Of a stretch of 64,000 nucleotides of DNA, positions 47,287 to 57,883 are shown in pieces (positions within the stretch are counted from its first letter, which is position 1; every line of letters starts with the position of its first letter). Below the pieces are notes generated by a model. That model was given only the letters and a program-made list of their open reading frames with translations, had not been told where the DNA came from and ran no database searches. Position numbers and translations under genes: made by a program. Origin of the DNA: Bacteroides sp. (GTDB lineage Bacteria; Bacteroidota; Bacteroidia; Bacteroidales; Muribaculaceae); NCBI GenBank assembly GCA_014802335.1, contig JAAVCL010000026.1:1-64000 (forward strand). The letters run 5' to 3'.

Positions 47287-49272
47287 ATGGCCCCAACACT
47301 TCCCATTCTTATTTTAGCCATACCCTTCACAATGTTTCTCATTTTGGGTATCGGCGGTGTGAAGATGAGCCGCAAGCTTGCCGGTGTGCTTGGTATTTGT
47401 GCCAATGCAACTCTGGCCGTGCTCGCTTATATTGTGGCCTTCACATATTTCTTCTCCGGAGATCCGGCTTTCATTCTCGACGGTGTTCGTCAGCAGGTGC
47501 AGGTGTTTGATGTCACCTGGCTCGCTTTCACCGAGAGGATGGTGGTGAACATCGGTTTCTTGCTCGACCCGATTTGTGCCATGATGTTGATTGTGATTAC
47601 AACAATTTCATTTATGGTGCATCTTTACAGCTGGGGATACATGGAGCATGAACCCGGATTCCAGCGTTACTATGCTTTCCTTTCTCTCTTCACTTTCTCG
47701 ATGCTTGGTCTGGTTGTGGCAACCAATATCTTCCAGATGTACATCTTCTGGGAGCTCGTGGGTGTGTCTTCATTCCTGCTGATCGGGTTCTTCTACAAAC
47801 TCCCTTCTGCGGTGGCAGCATCGAAAAAAGCCTTTATTGTGACACGTTTTGCCGACCTTTTCATGTTGATCGGTATTCTGGTGCTTTCATACTACGTGTC
47901 GCACACTCCGGCCGACGGTCCGCTTGGCACTGCATCAGCATTCAACTTCCTTATGTTGAACGCTCAGCCCACAAACGTATTGGCTTCTACAATAGGAGCA
48001 ACCTTCATGGGCGGTTCAGTATTGACCTGGGCGATGATTCTGATTTTTGTGGGCGGTATGGGTAAATCTGCTATGATGCCTCTTCACATCTGGCTTCCCG
48101 ATGCAATGGAAGGCCCGACTCCTGTGTCTGCACTTATTCATGCCGCTACAATGGTTGTGGCAGGTGTTTACCTTGTTGCTCGTTTCTTCCCGCTTTTCTG
48201 CATCGTGCCCGATTCTCTTACATTTATCAGTATCGTAGGTGCGATCACGGCTTTCTATGCTGCGGTTGTGGCTTGTGCGCAGATCGATATCAAGCGTATC
48301 CTTGCGTTCTCAACCATCTCGCAGATTGCCTTTATGATGGTGTCGCTCGGATGTGCATATAACGAACCCATTGAAGGTGTGCATTATTCAGGTCTCGGTT
48401 ACATGGCCGGCATGTTCCACCTCTTCACTCATGCCATGTTCAAGGCATTGCTCTTCTTGGGTGCAGGTGCTTTGATTCATGCTGTTCATTCAAATAACTA
48501 CACGGCAATGGGTGGCTTGCGCAAATATATGCCCATCACCCACATTACATTCCTGATTGGCTGTCTTGCCATTGCAGGTATATGGCCTTTCGCCGGTTTC
48601 TTCTCAAAAGATGAAATGCTGACAGCCATGTTCAACCGTCACTGGTTCTATGGCGCATGGATGACAATGGTTGCAGGTCTCACTGCTTTCTATATGTTCC
48701 GTATGTATTTCCTCGTTTTCTGGTGGGAAGAAAATCCGGAATACAAGAAACCGGGTCATAAGCCCCACGATGCTCCTTGGCAGATGTCGGTGCCTCTGAT
48801 TATTCTGGCAGCTATCAGCTGTGTGGCCGGTTTTATTCCATTCGGAGAATTTGTGACATTTAACGGAGAACCCTATCATATTCACATTGAGCCGCAGGTT
48901 GCAGCCACATCACTCACCGTCGCTGTTATTGCAATCGCATTGGCATTTGTGATGTATAGAAAGAAAAACAATCTCCCCACAAAGGTCAAGAATATTTTCC
49001 CCGCCCTTTGGGAAGCTGCTCATCGCCGTTTCTATTGGGACGAAATATATCAATTTGTTACCCACAAGATTATTTTCGGTATTATATGCCGCAGCATCGC
49101 ATGGTTTGACCGTCATGTCATCGACGGTGCAATGGACGCAATGGCTAACATCACCCAGTGGGCTTCTGTTAAAATCAAAGGTATGCAGAGTGGCAGTGTT
49201 CAGAGCTACGTTGTTTGGTATTTCCTCGGAGCCGCACTGCTTGCAGCAATCACCTGGATCTGTATCTTATAA
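47287..49272 (+). CDS. nuoL: NADH-quinone oxidoreductase subunit L
   Basis: This is the largest antiporter-like proton-pumping subunit (661 residues, about 16 helices). The core shows FWELVGVSSFLLIGFF with the key Glu, GMGKSAMMPLHIWLPDAMEGPTPVSALIHAATMVVAGVYL, and DIKRILAFSTISQIAFMM. The C-terminal part holds the long lateral helix and final anchor helix. Length is normal. Confidence 0.95.
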   Translation: MAPTLPILILAIPFTMFLILGIGGVKMSRKLAGVLGICANATLAVLAYIVAFTYFFSGDPAFILDGVRQQVQVFDVTWLAFTERMVVNIGFLLDPICAMMLIVITTISFMVHLYSWGYMEHEPGFQRYYAFLSLFTFSMLGLVVATNIFQMYIFWELVGVSSFLLIGFFYKLPSAVAASKKAFIVTRFADLFMLIGILVLSYYVSHTPADGPLGTASAFNFLMLNAQPTNVLASTIGATFMGGSVLTWAMILIFVGGMGKSAMMPLHIWLPDAMEGPTPVSALIHAATMVVAGVYLVARFFPLFCIVPDSLTFISIVGAITAFYAAVVACAQIDIKRILAFSTISQIAFMMVSLGCAYNEPIEGVHYSGLGYMAGMFHLFTHAMFKALLFLGAGALIHAVHSNNYTAMGGLRKYMPITHITFLIGCLAIAGIWPFAGFFSKDEMLTAMFNRHWFYGAWMTMVAGLTAFYMFRMYFLVFWWEENPEYKKPGHKPHDAPWQMSVPLIILAAISCVAGFIPFGEFVTFNGEPYHIHIEPQVAATSLTVAVIAIALAFVMYRKKNNLPTKVKNIFPALWEAAHRRFYWDEIYQFVTHKIIFGIICRSIAWFDRHVIDGAMDAMANITQWASVKIKGMQSGSVQSYVVWYFLGAALLAAITWICIL

Positions 49273-49298
49273 CCTATTGTCGCAAAATATTAAAGATT

Positions 49299-50813
49299 AT
49301 GTTTTCAAATTTTTTGATCTGGTTTGTAATAGTACCTATCATCATGATGGCAGGTCTTGCATGTTGCGGCAATGACAACATGAAGGCAATTCGCACAGTG
49401 ATGGTGGTCTGCTCGACCGTTCTTCTCGCGATGGCTATTTGGCTTGTCGTAGAGTTTCTCGGGTTGCGTGCCGCCGGAGATACTTCCGAAATGCTCTTTA
49501 CAGGCAGCTGGATGTGGTATGCTCCTCTTAATATTCACCTTGCTGTCGGAGTTGACGGAATTTCGGTGCTGATGCTTCTTCTCTCTGCAATAATTGTTTT
49601 TGCAGGTACATTCGCATCATGGAAAATTAATCCGCTTCCCAAAAATTTCTTCCTTTGGTTTGCTCTTCTGTCAACCGGAGTATTCGGCTTCTTTATTTCT
49701 ATCGACATGTTCACTATGTTCATGTTCTATGAAGTAGCGCTTATCCCGATGTACCTCCTTATCGGAGTCTGGGGCACAGGCCGCAAGGAATACTCGGCAA
49801 TGAAGCTGACTCTTATGCTTATGGGTGGTTCGGCATTCCTTATGCTTGGTTTGCTCGGAATCTATTGGCATTCTGCTCCTGCCGGAGGCGAACATACATG
49901 GAATATCCTTCAAATCGCACACAACAATGCAATTGATCCTTCATGGCAGAACCTCCTTTTCTGCTTCACTTTCGTAGGATTCGGTGTTCTGGGTGCTATG
50001 TTCCCGTTCCACACTTGGAGTCCTGACGGTCACGCATGTGCGCCCACAGCCGTTTCAATGCTCCATGCCGGTGTGCTTATGAAGCTTGGTGGTTACGGTT
50101 GCTTCCGTATCGCTATCTATCTTCTTCCCTCGGCGGCTCAGGAACTCGCTTGGATTTTCATAATCCTTACAGGTGTCTCAATTGTGTATGGTGCTTTCTC
50201 TGCATGTGTTCAGACAGACCTCAAGTATATCAATGCATACTCATCGGTGTCTCACTGCGGTATGGTGCTCTTTGCAATCCTGATGCTCAATCAGACTGCA
50301 ATGACAGGTGGTATTCTTCAGATGCTCAGCCACGGTTTGATGACTGCACTCTTCTTCGCGCTCATCGGTATGATTTACGGTCGTACGCACACCCGTGACA
50401 TCCGCGAGATGGGTGGCCTCATGACAATTATGCCTTATCTCGGAGTTTGCTACATGATTGCAGGTTTCGCTTCTCTCGGTCTTCCCGGTCTTTCAGGCTT
50501 CGTGGCTGAAATGACAATCTTCTTCGGTGCGTTCGAAGACAGTGATCTTTTCCACCGCATATTCGTGATAGCCGCAACCTGTGCAATTGTTATTACTGCG
50601 GTTTATATCCTCCGCGTTGTCGGCAAACTGATTCTGGGTCCGGTAAAAGACGAACATCACCGTCAGCTCACTGATGCTTCATGGTGGGAACGTCTCTCAA
50701 CCGTAACACTCATTGTCTGCCTTGCAGGTATAGGTTTCTTCCCGAATTGGATTAACGAAACAATACAGCACAGCTTCATTCCTATCATCAATGCTCTGAA
50801 CGGAGCAATCTGA
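49299..50813 (+). CDS. nuoM: NADH-quinone oxidoreductase subunit M
   Basis: This is the second antiporter-like subunit (504 residues). It has MFMFYEVALIPMYLLIGVWG with the conserved Glu, FPFHTWSPDGHACAPTAVSMLHAGVLMKLGGYG, and DLKYINAYSSVSHCGMVL. The ATG at 49299 (MFSNFLIWFVIV) starts the first helix; the frame extends 28 codons upstream into nuoL, but that stretch is not NuoM-like. Confidence 0.94.
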   Translation: MFSNFLIWFVIVPIIMMAGLACCGNDNMKAIRTVMVVCSTVLLAMAIWLVVEFLGLRAAGDTSEMLFTGSWMWYAPLNIHLAVGVDGISVLMLLLSAIIVFAGTFASWKINPLPKNFFLWFALLSTGVFGFFISIDMFTMFMFYEVALIPMYLLIGVWGTGRKEYSAMKLTLMLMGGSAFLMLGLLGIYWHSAPAGGEHTWNILQIAHNNAIDPSWQNLLFCFTFVGFGVLGAMFPFHTWSPDGHACAPTAVSMLHAGVLMKLGGYGCFRIAIYLLPSAAQELAWIFIILTGVSIVYGAFSACVQTDLKYINAYSSVSHCGMVLFAILMLNQTAMTGGILQMLSHGLMTALFFALIGMIYGRTHTRDIREMGGLMTIMPYLGVCYMIAGFASLGLPGLSGFVAEMTIFFGAFEDSDLFHRIFVIAATCAIVITAVYILRVVGKLILGPVKDEHHRQLTDASWWERLSTVTLIVCLAGIGFFPNWINETIQHSFIPIINALNGAI

Positions 50814-50855
50814 TGAACTTTAACTAACATTTAGAAACATCAAGAACAACATACA

Positions 50856-52328
50856 ATGGATTATTCACAATTTGGGGCAATGGTGCCCGAACTCATAATT
50901 CTCGGACTGTTCTTCATCGTTTTCGTTCTCGACACTTTCTCAAACGACGGCGAAAAGAAGTTCTTAACTCCGGTGACTACTGTGCTGTTCGGCCTCGCAA
51001 CCATCGCTATATGGATTATCCCCGGTTGCAACGAAGCTGTATTTGGCGATATGTATGTCAATAATGCAGCCTGCAAAGCTATGAAGGCAATTCTCAACGT
51101 TGGTGTGTTTATTGTCTTCTTGCAGTCAGCCCATTGGGTGCAGTCGGACGAAGTCGCAATAAGAAAAGGTGAGTTCTACGAACTTATCCTCGTAACACTC
51201 TTCGGAATGTATCTGATGATCTCGGCCCGTCATTTCCTCTTGTTTATCATCGGACTTGAGTCAGCTTCTCTTCCCCTTGCAGCTCTTATCGCTTTCAATA
51301 AAAAGCACTATGAGAGTCATGAAGCCGCAATCAAATATATTCTGACTGCAGTCTTTTCTTCGGCAATATTGCTGATGGGTCTCTCTTTCGTTTACGCTTT
51401 CTCGGGCGGTTCATTATACTTTAACGATATAAGAGAAAGCATCGCCGTTGGTGAACACTCAGGCCTGTTGATTTGCGCCCTTGCTTTCATGATTGCAGGT
51501 ATAGGTTTCAAGCTTTCTCTTGTTCCTTTCCACCTCTGGACAGCAGATGTATATCAAGGTGCTCCCACAGCAATCACTGCATATCTTTCCGTAATTTCCA
51601 AAGGGTCCGCAGCATTTGCATTCTTCGTGATTTTCGTGCAGGCCTTCGGAACGGTTTACAGTGATCTTTGGGAATGGATGATGTATGCAGTGATCATTGC
51701 CACCATCACAGTCGGTAACCTATTTGCTATCCGCCAGAAGAACATGAAGAGATTGATGGCATTCTCTTCAATCTCTCAGGCCGGTTACATTATGCTCGGT
51801 GTGATGACAGAATCAGCCTTAGGATTAGGCTCGATGATGTTCTATATCTTCGTTTATATTGTCAGCAACCTCGCGGTATTCGGTGTGATTTCGGCAATAG
51901 AAAACAAGACCGGCAAAGTTGGCATGGACGACTACGACGGTCTTCACAAGACAAACCCCCGTCTGTCTTTTGCAATGACTCTTGCCATGTTCTCGCTTGC
52001 AGGTATTCCTCCTTTCGCTGGATTCTTCAGTAAGATATTGATATTTACATCAGTCACCGCATCAGACAATATGGCACTCTATATGCTTGTGCTGATAGCT
52101 TTGATCAATACGATCATTTCGCTCTACTATTATCTGCTTGTAGTGAAAGCCATCTGGATCAACCCCGGCGAAGCGAAAATCGAACGATTCAGCTCTGAGA
52201 AATGTGATAAGGTTGCAATGTGTCTCTGCGTATTAGGCATAGTATTCTTTGGCCTTGTTCCCTATATCTACGATTACTGTATCGAAGTCGCTCCGAGCGT
52301 AATCCCCACTTTAGCCTCAATCCTCTAA
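50856..52328 (+). CDS. nuoN: NADH-quinone oxidoreductase subunit N
   Basis: This is the third antiporter-like subunit (490 residues, about 14 helices). It shows GLESASLPLAALIAF, KLSLVPFHLWTADVYQGAPTAITAYLSVISKGSA and NMKRLMAFSSISQAGYIMLG. It is the last gene of the 18-kb energy block and is followed by the terminator at 52384. Confidence 0.95.
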   Translation: MDYSQFGAMVPELIILGLFFIVFVLDTFSNDGEKKFLTPVTTVLFGLATIAIWIIPGCNEAVFGDMYVNNAACKAMKAILNVGVFIVFLQSAHWVQSDEVAIRKGEFYELILVTLFGMYLMISARHFLLFIIGLESASLPLAALIAFNKKHYESHEAAIKYILTAVFSSAILLMGLSFVYAFSGGSLYFNDIRESIAVGEHSGLLICALAFMIAGIGFKLSLVPFHLWTADVYQGAPTAITAYLSVISKGSAAFAFFVIFVQAFGTVYSDLWEWMMYAVIIATITVGNLFAIRQKNMKRLMAFSSISQAGYIMLGVMTESALGLGSMMFYIFVYIVSNLAVFGVISAIENKTGKVGMDDYDGLHKTNPRLSFAMTLAMFSLAGIPPFAGFFSKILIFTSVTASDNMALYMLVLIALINTIISLYYYLLVVKAIWINPGEAKIERFSSEKCDKVAMCLCVLGIVFFGLVPYIYDYCIEVAPSVIPTLASIL

Positions 52329-52383
52329 AACAGGTAACTCTTAATTAGACGATAGAGTACTATTTAATATATAGTTTGAAGGT

Positions 52384-52424
52384 GTTGTGTCACAATCCTG
52401 CCGGGATTGTGACACAACTTTTTT
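52384..52424 (+). terminator. Terminator of the nuo/atp operon
   Basis: GTTGTGTCACAATCC and GGATTGTGACACAAC form a perfect 15-bp stem over a 5-nt loop, followed by TTTTTT. It is the strongest terminator in the window. Confidence 0.93.
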
Positions 52425-52479
52425 CAGAGCACCGTATAAGAGCCTTCAAATAATTATGGATAACAAATGAAATAAGTTA

Positions 52480-52529
52480 CCGTCCGAAAAAAAACGACAT
52501 GATTTTCTCAGTTCGGCTTTTTCGGACGG
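52480..52529. repeat. Perfect 12-bp inverted repeat in the gap after nuoN
   Basis: CCGTCCGAAAAA (52480-52491) and TTTTTCGGACGG (52518-52529) flank 26 nt. It lies in the 363-nt gap between the convergent nuoN and DUF4143 genes, and could help end minus-strand transcripts. The rest of this gap is AT-rich with nothing else recognised. Confidence 0.6.
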
Positions 52530-52691
52530 ATACGAAATGGTGTGTGTATAAATCCTTCTGCGGCTCCTATTAGTCCGGTATTTTCAGGAAATTCGATATT
52601 AAATTATTCTCCAAAAGATTTGAATTTTTGAGATCTAATTATAATAGAAGTACTTATTTCAGATTCGAGTTATTAGGACTTAAACAGAATA

Positions 52692-53990
52692 CTAATCTCT
52701 TAAACATCCGATGGGAATTATTTTCACTCCGTCCTCTCGAGTATATGCAATTTCTCCGCCGGTGAGGACAATCAGCAAATCCGGTTCGCGAAGTTTGGTT
52801 TGTTTCTCTGTCTTATTCTTCTCGGCAATGAGGCGTTTAATTTCAAGAAGATGTTTTGCGCCATCCTCTATCTCTCGGCTACCGAGTTTACATTCTATTA
52901 ACGCATATCGTCCGTCATTAAGGTGCAATACGGCATCAGCTTCAAGTCCAAGACGGTCATGGTAATATGACAAAGATCCTCCAAGTGCTTGCGAATATGC
53001 CCGGAGATCACGAAAACACAAACACTCGAATATAAATCCGAAGGTTTTCAAATCAAGTTCCAGTCTTTCCGGTGACGCTCCTAAAGCCGCCACCGCAATG
53101 GAGGGGTCAACAAAGCAACGTTTTTTCCCGGTTCGAATAACAGTCTTGGAACGGATAGCAGGGGACCATGCATCTATATCATCAATTACAAAGAGTTTCT
53201 CCAAAGCACATACATAATCATCAAATGTAGGCATAGATGTCCCTTCCATTTCCTCAGATATGTCAGCAAGCATAGAAGTCTTCTTTGCTAAAGTACATAT
53301 ATTTCGTGCGTATGAACGAAGAATAAGCCTTGCCAATGCAGGCTTTCTTCGCGTTTTATCAACTCTTGAAATGTCCTCATTACATATTACATCAACATAA
53401 TCTTTGGCAATCAACAACTGAGCTTTGGGGCTCATCTCATCAAGAGAAGCCGGCCACCCGCCACGACAGGCAGCAAAAATCAGTTGCTCAATAGATAATT
53501 GCGATATTTCACCGTCAATGTCGTAGTCCACGTCATTAAATAAGCGTCCCAATGAAATAGATCCATTAGATTCAAGAGACTCGAACAGGCTCATCGGATA
53601 CATTGCCATTTTGGTAATGCGCCCTGTTCCGGTGTGCATTATTTCATCACCGTCTATTACTGTCGATCCGGTCAGAATAAACTGACCTTTCTCTCTACGT
53701 TCATCAACAGCATGGCGAACGGCATCCCATATAACGGGAGCTACCTGCCATTCATCGATAAGCCGGGGAGTAGCACCCTTGAGCAGCAACGATGGCTTTG
53801 TCCTTGAAGTAGCAAGATAACCTTCCCGTCGGTCAGGATCTTGCATCTTTATGACGCTCTCTGCCCGTCGCTCTGCTGTTGTTGTTTTGCCACACCACTT
53901 TGGTCCGGTAATCTGCACCGCACCGAAAGCTTCAAGCCTCAAGTCAAGAGTCCTGTCAGCAATTCTACTTAGATATTTCTTCTCTTTCAT
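52692..53990 (-). CDS. DUF4143-type AAA ATPase
   Basis: The 432-residue protein belongs to the large family of prokaryotic P-loop ATPases with an N-terminal AAA domain and C-terminal DUF4143. It has ITGPKWCGKTTTAE (Walker A, about 27-40), RLIDEWQVAPVIWD (Walker B), and ILTGS with a sensor position. The C-terminal domain ends with a PD-(D/E)xK-like strand (ADAVLHLNDGRYALIECKLG) as in related nuclease-fold domains. The biological role of this family is not known. The start is the second ATG (53990), because the first (54002) lies inside the -7 promoter element. It is a single gene with long gaps on both sides. Confidence 0.85.
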   Translation of the reverse strand: MKEKKYLSRIADRTLDLRLEAFGAVQITGPKWCGKTTTAERRAESVIKMQDPDRREGYLATSRTKPSLLLKGATPRLIDEWQVAPVIWDAVRHAVDERREKGQFILTGSTVIDGDEIMHTGTGRITKMAMYPMSLFESLESNGSISLGRLFNDVDYDIDGEISQLSIEQLIFAACRGGWPASLDEMSPKAQLLIAKDYVDVICNEDISRVDKTRRKPALARLILRSYARNICTLAKKTSMLADISEEMEGTSMPTFDDYVCALEKLFVIDDIDAWSPAIRSKTVIRTGKKRCFVDPSIAVAALGASPERLELDLKTFGFIFECLCFRDLRAYSQALGGSLSYYHDRLGLEADAVLHLNDGRYALIECKLGSREIEDGAKHLLEIKRLIAEKNKTEKQTKLREPDLLIVLTGGEIAYTREDGVKIIPIGCLRD

Positions 53991-53999
53991 AATCAACTG

Positions 54000-54030
54000 C
54001 AAAATTAGCGATTAGATCTGATACTTCAAA
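54000..54030 (-). promoter_or_regulatory. Promoter of the DUF4143 ATPase gene (near-leaderless)
   Basis: On the minus strand TTTTG, 19 nt spacing and TAATTTTG (54007-54000) match the consensus fully. Only nine bases (CAGTTGATT) separate the -7 element from the ATG at 53990. Confidence 0.75.
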
Positions 54031-54459
54031 ACTATTTTATGCTTTTGAATGATATTACTTTATGTTTTTGAAATAATCAACTTTGTTAAATTGAGTTAAA
54101 TTTAATACTATCTCAATATTTTCCTGAATTATTTTTTGTACTAATACATACACAATAAAGATACAATCAATAATAGGCCATTTATTTAAAGATTGTAATC
54201 TAATCTATCTCTTTTTTAAGTATTTATAAATCAATTTAAATAAGAATACATGAAATCATCTCTTGACTTAAACATGTATCCGGCCGAAATAGGCCGAACG
54301 GCACGTTAGGTTGTGTGAGGGGTCGGAAAAACACGAAAGTAGGAGATAAACACCTATGATTAGTGTTTACCTCCTACTCGATATCAGCAGATTTTATAGC
54401 CTGGTCACTTATGTTCAAGGAGTTTATGAGTAGCTTTAATTTATGGTTTCCGGCGCGAG
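54003..54459. other. AT-rich gap with a 16-bp hairpin
   Basis: This 457-nt gap holds the DUF4143 promoter at its left edge, a long AT-rich stretch, a small GGCC-GAAATA-GGCC hairpin near 54282-54295, and a strong hairpin at 54338-54378 (AGTAGGAGATAAACAC with GTGTTTACCTCCTACT, one mismatch). The latter may terminate the minus-strand acetyltransferase transcript. No gene was found. Confidence 0.55.
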
Positions 54460-55017
54460 TTAGAGGTTTTTATGTGGGCGGCAGGGATTCCCGAAAGCAA
54501 CCGTGTTGGAAGGTATATCGTGAGTAACAACGCTTCCGGCGCCTATCACAACATTATCACCGATTGTGACACCCGGCAGCACGCATACTTGAGCACCAAT
54601 CCACACATCATTACCAATCGTAATTGGAAAGGCATATTCCAGCCCTTCGCGTCTTTCCACAACATCCAACGGATGTCCGGCCGTATAGAATCCGCAATTG
54701 GGAGCGATGAAAACATTGTCACCGAATGTGACAGGTGCACAGTCAAGAATTACAAGATTGTGGTTCGAATAGAAATTATTACCAACGCGGATGTTATAGC
54801 CATAATCGCAGTGGAACGGTTGTTCTATCAGAAGATTCCCCTTCACTTCACCAAGAATTTGCCTTAAAATCAGGTTTCTTTCCTCAGTCTGTGAGGGTCG
54901 CAGTTGATTATAATCGTGACACAATTCTTTACATTTACGACGATCCTCAATCAATGTCGGGTCTCCGTTCGCATCATATAATTCTCCGCGAAGCATCTTT
55001 TCTTTATCTGTCATCAT
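54460..55017 (-). CDS. Sugar O-acetyltransferase (maltose/galactoside type)
   Basis: The 185-residue acetyl-CoA-dependent enzyme acetylates a sugar hydroxyl. It has the N-terminal Mac domain (MLRGELYDANGDPTLIEDRRKCKELCHDYN) and a left-handed beta-helix of hexapeptide repeats: NFYSNHNLVILDCAPVTFGDNVFIAPNCG, the catalytic His in YTAGHPLD, IGNDVWIGAQVCVLPGVTIGDNVVIGAGSVV. Length is normal for Maa/LacA. It follows the esterase gene on the same strand with a 58-nt gap. Confidence 0.92.
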   Translation of the reverse strand: MMTDKEKMLRGELYDANGDPTLIEDRRKCKELCHDYNQLRPSQTEERNLILRQILGEVKGNLLIEQPFHCDYGYNIRVGNNFYSNHNLVILDCAPVTFGDNVFIAPNCGFYTAGHPLDVVERREGLEYAFPITIGNDVWIGAQVCVLPGVTIGDNVVIGAGSVVTHDIPSNTVAFGNPCRPHKNL

Positions 55018-55075
55018 AGTTCAAATCAGTAGCTCTTAGAAATTATTATGATTGCGTTGCATTGCGCTTTGAGCG

Positions 55076-56242
<1,167 letters not shown>

Positions 56243-56294
56243 TCATTGTTAGATTTATATCCTTATCTGTCTATTTATGGGAGGATAAAAGTGC

Positions 56295-56329
56295 AAAAAG
56301 CTTCCGTTTACAAGAAACGAAAGCTTTTT
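56295..56329 (-). terminator. Terminator of the alpha-glucan operon
   Basis: AAAAAGCTTCCGTTT and AAACGAAAGCTTTTT pair (one mismatch) over a 5-nt loop, with T tracts. It lies behind the GH57 gene on the minus strand and ahead of the esterase gene. Confidence 0.8.
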
Positions 56330-56388
56330 AATTTTATAAAAATGGTGAGAAATTCAGTCGTTGAACTGCCATAACGTGAAGCAAAAGA

Positions 56389-57822
56389 TTACTTAGCAGC
56401 TTTTTTCTTGGCAGGCTTAGGCTCCTTAGTTGCTTTGGTACTCTTTTCTGCTTTTACACTATTGCCTTTCGCGGGAGCTTTAACACTTTTCTTGGCAGGC
56501 TTTTCCTCAACAACCGTCAATTCTTCAATATTATTTGCTCTCAAGGTGCTGACTTCCTTATTGAGTGCGGATATTTCGGAAGCCTGATTGCGAATGGTGA
56601 GAAGCAATGAATTCAGTTCCTCGTTATCGATGCTCTCGGGATATTGTTCCTCCACCCGCACCAGAAAATCAGCAAGCACGTTCATATAGTTTGTAAACGC
56701 GGCAAAAGGGGAGTCGTATGGACTGAAGGCAGCGTGCGAAGCCCCGTCAGCCATATTCTTCGTGCTCATGTAATAGAAGTGGTCGGAGCTTTGCAGATAT
56801 TCCCAGTCTTGTTTCAGACGGCGATCGGTGCAAAGGCTCACGCGCTCGGCCACTCCATATAGTTTGGACAGAGCTTCACGTTGCAAGTCATTACCCTTCC
56901 ATGCCGAGACATCCCTTGCCTCGTCAATGTCAGAAATAGGATAGGGCACCGACAGTTCTCCAACGGCTTTCATTTTTGCAGTTACTTCAGAAGGAGTTGT
57001 AAACACGATATTCCTTTCCGCTGCAAATCGGGGCAAAGCGCGCATAAACTGGAAAATTCCGGTATTTGCAGGTAAGAACGATCCGAAAGTATCCATACTG
57101 AAATAAAGGTTCACCACTTGTTCCTCTTCCGGCAGGGCGGCAATCCAGTCCATGTAGGTATCTGCATTCAACGGATATTCGGGCCAAGCCGGATTGTTAA
57201 AATTGCGTGCTATGTCGTCGCTCAGTTTGTCGTTGGTAAGAAGCAGTTTAAGCGAAGGTGCTGTCGCAGCTTTATAAACATAATTTGGAGATTTCCAACC
57301 AAGCACGTGTTTTGCTCCGGCAGTCAGACAGCTCTTGAATCCCATTGAGCTGATGAGCATTGCAATATCATCATCATAGATCAGCTCTGTATTGGCAAAG
57401 GTCTTCGGTTTTATGCCCAGAGTGTTAGTGATAAGGTCGTTTTCCAACTTTACTTCTCTGATAAATTCCTCGGGGTCTTCCAGAGAGGCCAATGAATGAG
57501 AGAAAGTAGTTGAAAGAAACTCAACACAACCTGTTTGGGCGAGGGCTCTGAGTTTGTCAATACATTCAGGCACATACTGTTGCAATTGTTCAAGAGCGGT
57601 TCCCGAAACAGAAATCGAACATTTGAATGAGCCGTTAGACTCTTTTATCATTTCGAGAAGAGTATCGCACATTGGGAGATATGAAACTTCGGCCAGGCGC
57701 GAGATGATTTCATCGTCAGCAAAATCATCATAGTAGTAATGATCGTTCCCTATATCAAAGAAACGGTATCTTTTCAACCTGTAAGGTTGGTGAATTTTAA
57801 AATAGAAACAGACGTTCTTCAT
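56389..57822 (-). CDS. GH57 alpha-glucan hydrolase/transferase with Lys/Ala-rich tail
   Basis: This 477-residue glycoside hydrolase family 57 protein starts with the family hallmark VCFYFKIHQPYRLK. The nucleophile is Glu146 in KTFANTELIYDD and the acid/base Asp244 is in LYFSMDTFGSF; the fold is a (beta/alpha)7 barrel. No signal peptide is present, so it acts on cytoplasmic glycogen or maltodextrin. The last 40 or so residues are Lys/Ala/Pro-rich (KPAKKSVKAPAKG, PKPAKKKAAK), a disordered tail unusual for the enzyme. It is third in the operon after the debranching enzyme and glycosyltransferase. Confidence 0.9.
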   Translation of the reverse strand: MKNVCFYFKIHQPYRLKRYRFFDIGNDHYYYDDFADDEIISRLAEVSYLPMCDTLLEMIKESNGSFKCSISVSGTALEQLQQYVPECIDKLRALAQTGCVEFLSTTFSHSLASLEDPEEFIREVKLENDLITNTLGIKPKTFANTELIYDDDIAMLISSMGFKSCLTAGAKHVLGWKSPNYVYKAATAPSLKLLLTNDKLSDDIARNFNNPAWPEYPLNADTYMDWIAALPEEEQVVNLYFSMDTFGSFLPANTGIFQFMRALPRFAAERNIVFTTPSEVTAKMKAVGELSVPYPISDIDEARDVSAWKGNDLQREALSKLYGVAERVSLCTDRRLKQDWEYLQSSDHFYYMSTKNMADGASHAAFSPYDSPFAAFTNYMNVLADFLVRVEEQYPESIDNEELNSLLLTIRNQASEISALNKEVSTLRANNIEELTVVEEKPAKKSVKAPAKGNSVKAEKSTKATKEPKPAKKKAAK

Positions 57823-57883
57823 ATCTAAAGATATATTATTGACGGTTTTTACAATTTAAATAATATTGGGGATGACAGACAAT

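Noticed and set aside
52692-54002. Toxin-antitoxin or defence role for the DUF4143 ATPase
   Set aside because: It stands alone, with no partner gene, and the family is widespread without a proven defence role; nothing here supports the idea.
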